Assembly: GCA_902812875.1 (NCBI GenBank)
Contig: CADDZV010000005.1
Location: 1-64,000, forward strand
Reading direction: 5' to 3'
Source: Clostridiales bacterium
Lineage (GTDB): Bacteria > Bacillota > Sulfobacillia > CADDZV01
Length of the DNA stretch: 64,000 bases
This document shows, piece after piece, positions 61,358 through 64,000 of this stretch (positions within the stretch are counted from its first letter, which is position 1; the number at the start of each line of letters is the position of its first letter). The notes below the pieces were generated by a model. That model had not been told where the DNA came from and did not search any database. It saw only the letters and a program-made list of their open reading frames with translations. A program made the position numbers and the translations under genes.

Positions 61358-62799
61358 GGGCCGTCTTGTGGCACAAACACCAGGGCGTTGGAGAGTAGGC
61401 GCCCAGGCTGGAAGATATAGTGCCCGCGGAACCACAATCCGCTCGACCCGCCGCCGTCAAGGCACTGCGCGTCGCGGGCTCCCAGTGACTGCATGAGAAC
61501 GGCCATATCGCTGACCGTGATGCCAGGAACCACCACAAGAAGCACGGTACCATCGGGCTTGATGCCAATTGCACTCCGGGTGCTGGCAAGCGTGAGAATC
61601 TTGTCTTCCTGGAATCTTTCTGCCGCCGGGTTCACCACCACCTGCCCGTCGACGAGAAGGAGCGGCCCGGCGGCCACCGCCGCGGTAACCCCCGACCAGT
61701 CGCGACCGTAGGCGTCGGTGAATACCGTGCGGTATCCTATGCTTAGCCCGGGGGTAAACCGGTCCAAAAGGTATGTCTCGTTGCCAGTGAGATTGATCAC
61801 AAAGCCATCCGGCGGAATCGTCACGTCCTGGTCGGTAACCACGGACTGGATCTGCCCGTTTTCGACCACCACGGCGGTGCCATACGCGAAACCAAGGTTC
61901 GGACCGTGATCGGGTGTGAAAATGTACACGCTCGAACCGCCTGGAGCGGGCGTGTGGTTAAGTCCGTACGCGTACCAGTTGTTCGGCCAGGCATACGACC
62001 CGTCCAGCTCCCCCTCGATTTTTACCTGTAAAAGCCCGATCACGGCTGTACCGTCACCCCGGAAACCCACCGTGCCCCGCGGATCGCCGACATGTACCGC
62101 GCGTCCGTCGTAGATGATGGTGTTCCAGGGATCCGGCGGCGTCGCGTAGGCCTGGAAGTATGTACCATTGATGGCGGCAATCGCGCCGACGCGGGACGCC
62201 ATGCCCGCCAAATCCTCCACCGCTCCCACCCGGCCCTGGGCCAAAGCCACCTCAGCTTTCAGCCCGGCACTACGGGGGATTTCCACCACGCGAGCGGAGT
62301 AAGTCTTCCCGTTGACCGCCACTGACTCCGTGACGGTTCGCAGCCCAGGCCGTGAGGAAATCCTTACAACGTTCGCCGTCGCATCCCACTCGACCGAAGC
62401 TCCGAGCTGTTCCGACACAAATCGTGCCGGAACAAAGATGTGGCCGTTCAAGTTGCGGGCCGGGACATCGATTTGCACCTGGTTGCCGTTTACCAATGCC
62501 AGGGTGGAATCGACCGTGAGCTGAACATACTGGCCCCGGCGTACGGCACTCGCAGTGCGTGTGCGTGCGTCCCAAGTCACCTGGGCCCCGAGGGCCTCAA
62601 GTAGGCTGCGAAACGGGACCAGCACGCGGCCGGACTCCACCACCGGGGGAACGTCGGTAGCGAGCCGCTGCCCGTCGAGCTCCAGCACCACGGTTCCGAA
62701 CGCGGGACGGGCCGCACCCCAAAGCAACGCCGGTACCAAAAGCACTACCAGGTACAGCAAAATGCGATGGAAGCGACACAAGCTTCTGACGTATTTCAT
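61354..62799 (-). CDS. Exported phosphodiester-glycosidase-family protein with copper-amine-oxidase-N-like domain
   Basis: A signal peptide (residues 1-33, 'LYLVVLLVPALLWGAARPAF') is followed by two copper-amine-oxidase-N-like stalk repeats ('LVPFRSLLEALGAQVTWD' and 'FVPARFVSEQLGASVEWD', each about 55 residues), which in Bacillota often bind the cell wall or other surfaces. The C-terminal NAGPA-type domain (about 190-480) has 'GAIAAINGTYFQA' and 'CLDGGGSSGLWFRG'. It is probably an extracytoplasmic glycosidase acting on glycan phosphodiesters. The 481 residues are complete. Confidence 0.9.
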   Translation of the reverse strand: MKYVRSLCRFHRILLYLVVLLVPALLWGAARPAFGTVVLELDGQRLATDVPPVVESGRVLVPFRSLLEALGAQVTWDARTRTASAVRRGQYVQLTVDSTLALVNGNQVQIDVPARNLNGHIFVPARFVSEQLGASVEWDATANVVRISSRPGLRTVTESVAVNGKTYSARVVEIPRSAGLKAEVALAQGRVGAVEDLAGMASRVGAIAAINGTYFQAYATPPDPWNTIIYDGRAVHVGDPRGTVGFRGDGTAVIGLLQVKIEGELDGSYAWPNNWYAYGLNHTPAPGGSSVYIFTPDHGPNLGFAYGTAVVVENGQIQSVVTDQDVTIPPDGFVINLTGNETYLLDRFTPGLSIGYRTVFTDAYGRDWSGVTAAVAAGPLLLVDGQVVVNPAAERFQEDKILTLASTRSAIGIKPDGTVLLVVVPGITVSDMAVLMQSLGARDAQCLDGGGSSGLWFRGHYIFQPGRLLSNALVFVPQDGP

Positions 62800-62847
62800 A
62801 TTTGCCTATGATTCGCGGCGCCTCGTCGGTTTCCTGCCATGCAGTGT

Positions 62848-62877
62848 ATAAAAAGGAGCCGGTTGGCGCCAGCCGCT
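62848..62877 (-). terminator. Probable terminator of menA
   Basis: On the minus strand CGGCTGGCGCCAACCG forms an imperfect hairpin followed by CTCCTTTTTAT, 31 bases after the menA stop. The stem is GC-rich but has one mismatch. Confidence 0.5.
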
Positions 62878-62907
62878 GGGACGCACTGTTTTGCCCTGGC
62901 GCGTCGC

Positions 62908-63993
62908 TCACAGCGCCCGGCGGACGGTCTGCGAAGCCGCCATGAGACGCATCGTATACACATGCATGTACCACACAAACCACACCGACAACACCGCGAA
63001 GACCGTAGTGACCGGCAGCCCCTTCACTCCCAGGGCATCGCCCGCGTACCCCACGGCGAGACCAAGTCCGACCGCCAAGTGCGTCAAGGCCACCCAGGCG
63101 TTGGCAGGAGCCATGTCCACCGGGTCCGCGTGATGCTCACGGGCGTGAGTGATCGCCCGCCATGCCAGCGGCGCGCCGACCAGCGACGCCAGCGCTGCCG
63201 GCGGGAACAGGCGGATAAACGCGCCGGCCACGATGAAAAGGAAAGCCGGCCAAATAAACCATCCCAGCCGTGCCAAAGCCCTTTCTTGCCCCCACCGCAC
63301 CACCAATGTGGGCTTGCCAGCCTTGGCGTCCGCTTCGGCGTCGGGAAACTCGTTGATGTAAATAATGGCGGTGATCAAAAGCCCCACCGGGAAAGAAGCC
63401 GCCAGGGCCGCCCAGCTCAGGCTCCCCGCCTGCACGTAGTAAGCCCCCAGCACCATGAACACACCGAAGCTCAGACCGATCGAGGCCTCGCCAAGCCCTA
63501 TGCGGATGAGGCTGAAACCGTGTGGCCGGTTGTAGGTCAAGATCGCCACGGCACCGGCGGCCGCCAACACCAGCACCAGCGGGCCCGCGTACCAGGTCAG
63601 GTACAGCCCGGCGACACCCGCCAACACCATCGCCGTAATAGCACCAACAAGCACCTCGAGCGGCGTCAAAAGGCCCAGCTGGATCACCCGGCTGCCGCCG
63701 CTGAACGGGCGCACGAACGACTGGTTACCCTCGTCGGCCAGTGCCCGGTGGTCGTAATAATCATTCATCAGGTTTACTGCTACCTGGGCCAGCACCCCTC
63801 CCAGGAGCGTCACCAGGAACGTCACCAGGTTCAACCGCCCGCGTTCCGCCCAGGCGGCAGCCGTCCCGACGAGCACGGGCACCAGCGAAGCGGTCAGCGA
63901 ATTCACGCGGATGGCGGTCCACCAGCTGCCAAGCTTCATTCGAAGCTGGGCAAGATCGTCCGCCGCCCGCTGGTGGTGCGGAAACTCGAGCAC
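62908..63993 (-). CDS. menA: 1,4-dihydroxy-2-naphthoate prenyltransferase (UbiA family), start possibly outside window
   Basis: A membrane prenyltransferase that attaches the isoprenoid tail in menaquinone synthesis. Two Asp-rich motifs are seen: 'NLMNDYYDHRALADEG' and 'INEFPDAEADAKAGKPTL', with about eight membrane helices. The likely start is the ATG at 63939 ('MKLGSWWTAIRVNSLTA'), which aligns with known MenA, but no ribosome binding site is evident there. The frame is open to 63993 and beyond the window edge. It would supply the quinone used by the ETF oxidoreductase earlier in the window. Confidence 0.9.
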   Translation of the reverse strand: MLEFPHHQRAADDLAQLRMKLGSWWTAIRVNSLTASLVPVLVGTAAAWAERGRLNLVTFLVTLLGGVLAQVAVNLMNDYYDHRALADEGNQSFVRPFSGGSRVIQLGLLTPLEVLVGAITAMVLAGVAGLYLTWYAGPLVLVLAAAGAVAILTYNRPHGFSLIRIGLGEASIGLSFGVFMVLGAYYVQAGSLSWAALAASFPVGLLITAIIYINEFPDAEADAKAGKPTLVVRWGQERALARLGWFIWPAFLFIVAGAFIRLFPPAALASLVGAPLAWRAITHAREHHADPVDMAPANAWVALTHLAVGLGLAVGYAGDALGVKGLPVTTVFAVLSVWFVWYMHVYTMRLMAASQTVRRAL

Positions 63994-64000
63994 CGTAGGC

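Overview
The window looks like a GC-rich chromosome segment of a spore-forming Bacillota (Firmicutes), probably one of the high-GC, often thermophilic lineages; I cannot name genus or species. Supporting signs are T-box leaders ahead of pheS and thrS, the infC-rpmI-rplT block with an attenuator, MutS2, PolX, ZapA, AddAB, a sporulation-type YtxC gene with a sigma-F-like promoter, Gram-positive ribosome binding sites, many GTG/TTG starts and MenA (menaquinone). There is no sign of a phage, an insertion sequence or a CRISPR array.

0-23.5 kb is a housekeeping region, mostly on the minus strand. It holds aroF(partial)-aroH behind a leader with a terminator, a divergent class A penicillin-binding protein, the run pheS-pheT-DUF421-zapA-polX-metalloenzyme-mutS2, citrate synthase, infC-rpmI-rplT-trmH, thrS, and tRNA-Val on the plus strand. 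Between tRNA-Val and a second trmH-like gene (19.5-21.6 kb) lie two decayed signalling genes: an Aer-like chemoreceptor and a PAS/HD-GYP protein. A zinc alcohol dehydrogenase follows.

23.8-30.3 kb is a sugar or glycosamine uptake operon: ROK regulator, SIS-domain enzyme, solute-binding lipoprotein, two permeases and a PfkB kinase. After the regulator, the order of gene types matches the fructosamine (frl) operon of Bacillus subtilis. ytxC is divergent from it.

31.3-42.8 kb is an acyl-CoA degradation locus in two divergent arms. The minus arm is TetR, metallo-beta-lactamase-fold hydrolase, SCP2, thiolase and two acyl-CoA dehydrogenases. The plus arm is EtfB, EtfA, a membrane Fe-S oxidoreductase, a FabG-like SDR and two MaoC-fold proteins. 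The spacer and the 5' side of tetR carry two near-identical palindromes. The SDR, MaoC pair, SCP2 and thiolase are the parts of eukaryotic peroxisomal MFE-2 and SCPx, here as separate genes. ETF and the Fe-S protein would pass electrons to menaquinone.

42.9-56.5 kb holds an MFS transporter followed by the double-strand-break repair set sbcD (frameshifted in this sequence), sbcC, addB and addA. 56.5-64 kb holds an amino-acid permease with a sphingosine-phosphate-lyase-like PLP enzyme, a divergent ornithine-cyclodeaminase-family gene with a quinone oxidoreductase, an exported phosphodiester-glycosidase-family protein and menA at the right edge.

All calls come from reading the sequence and protein motifs; no database search was run.
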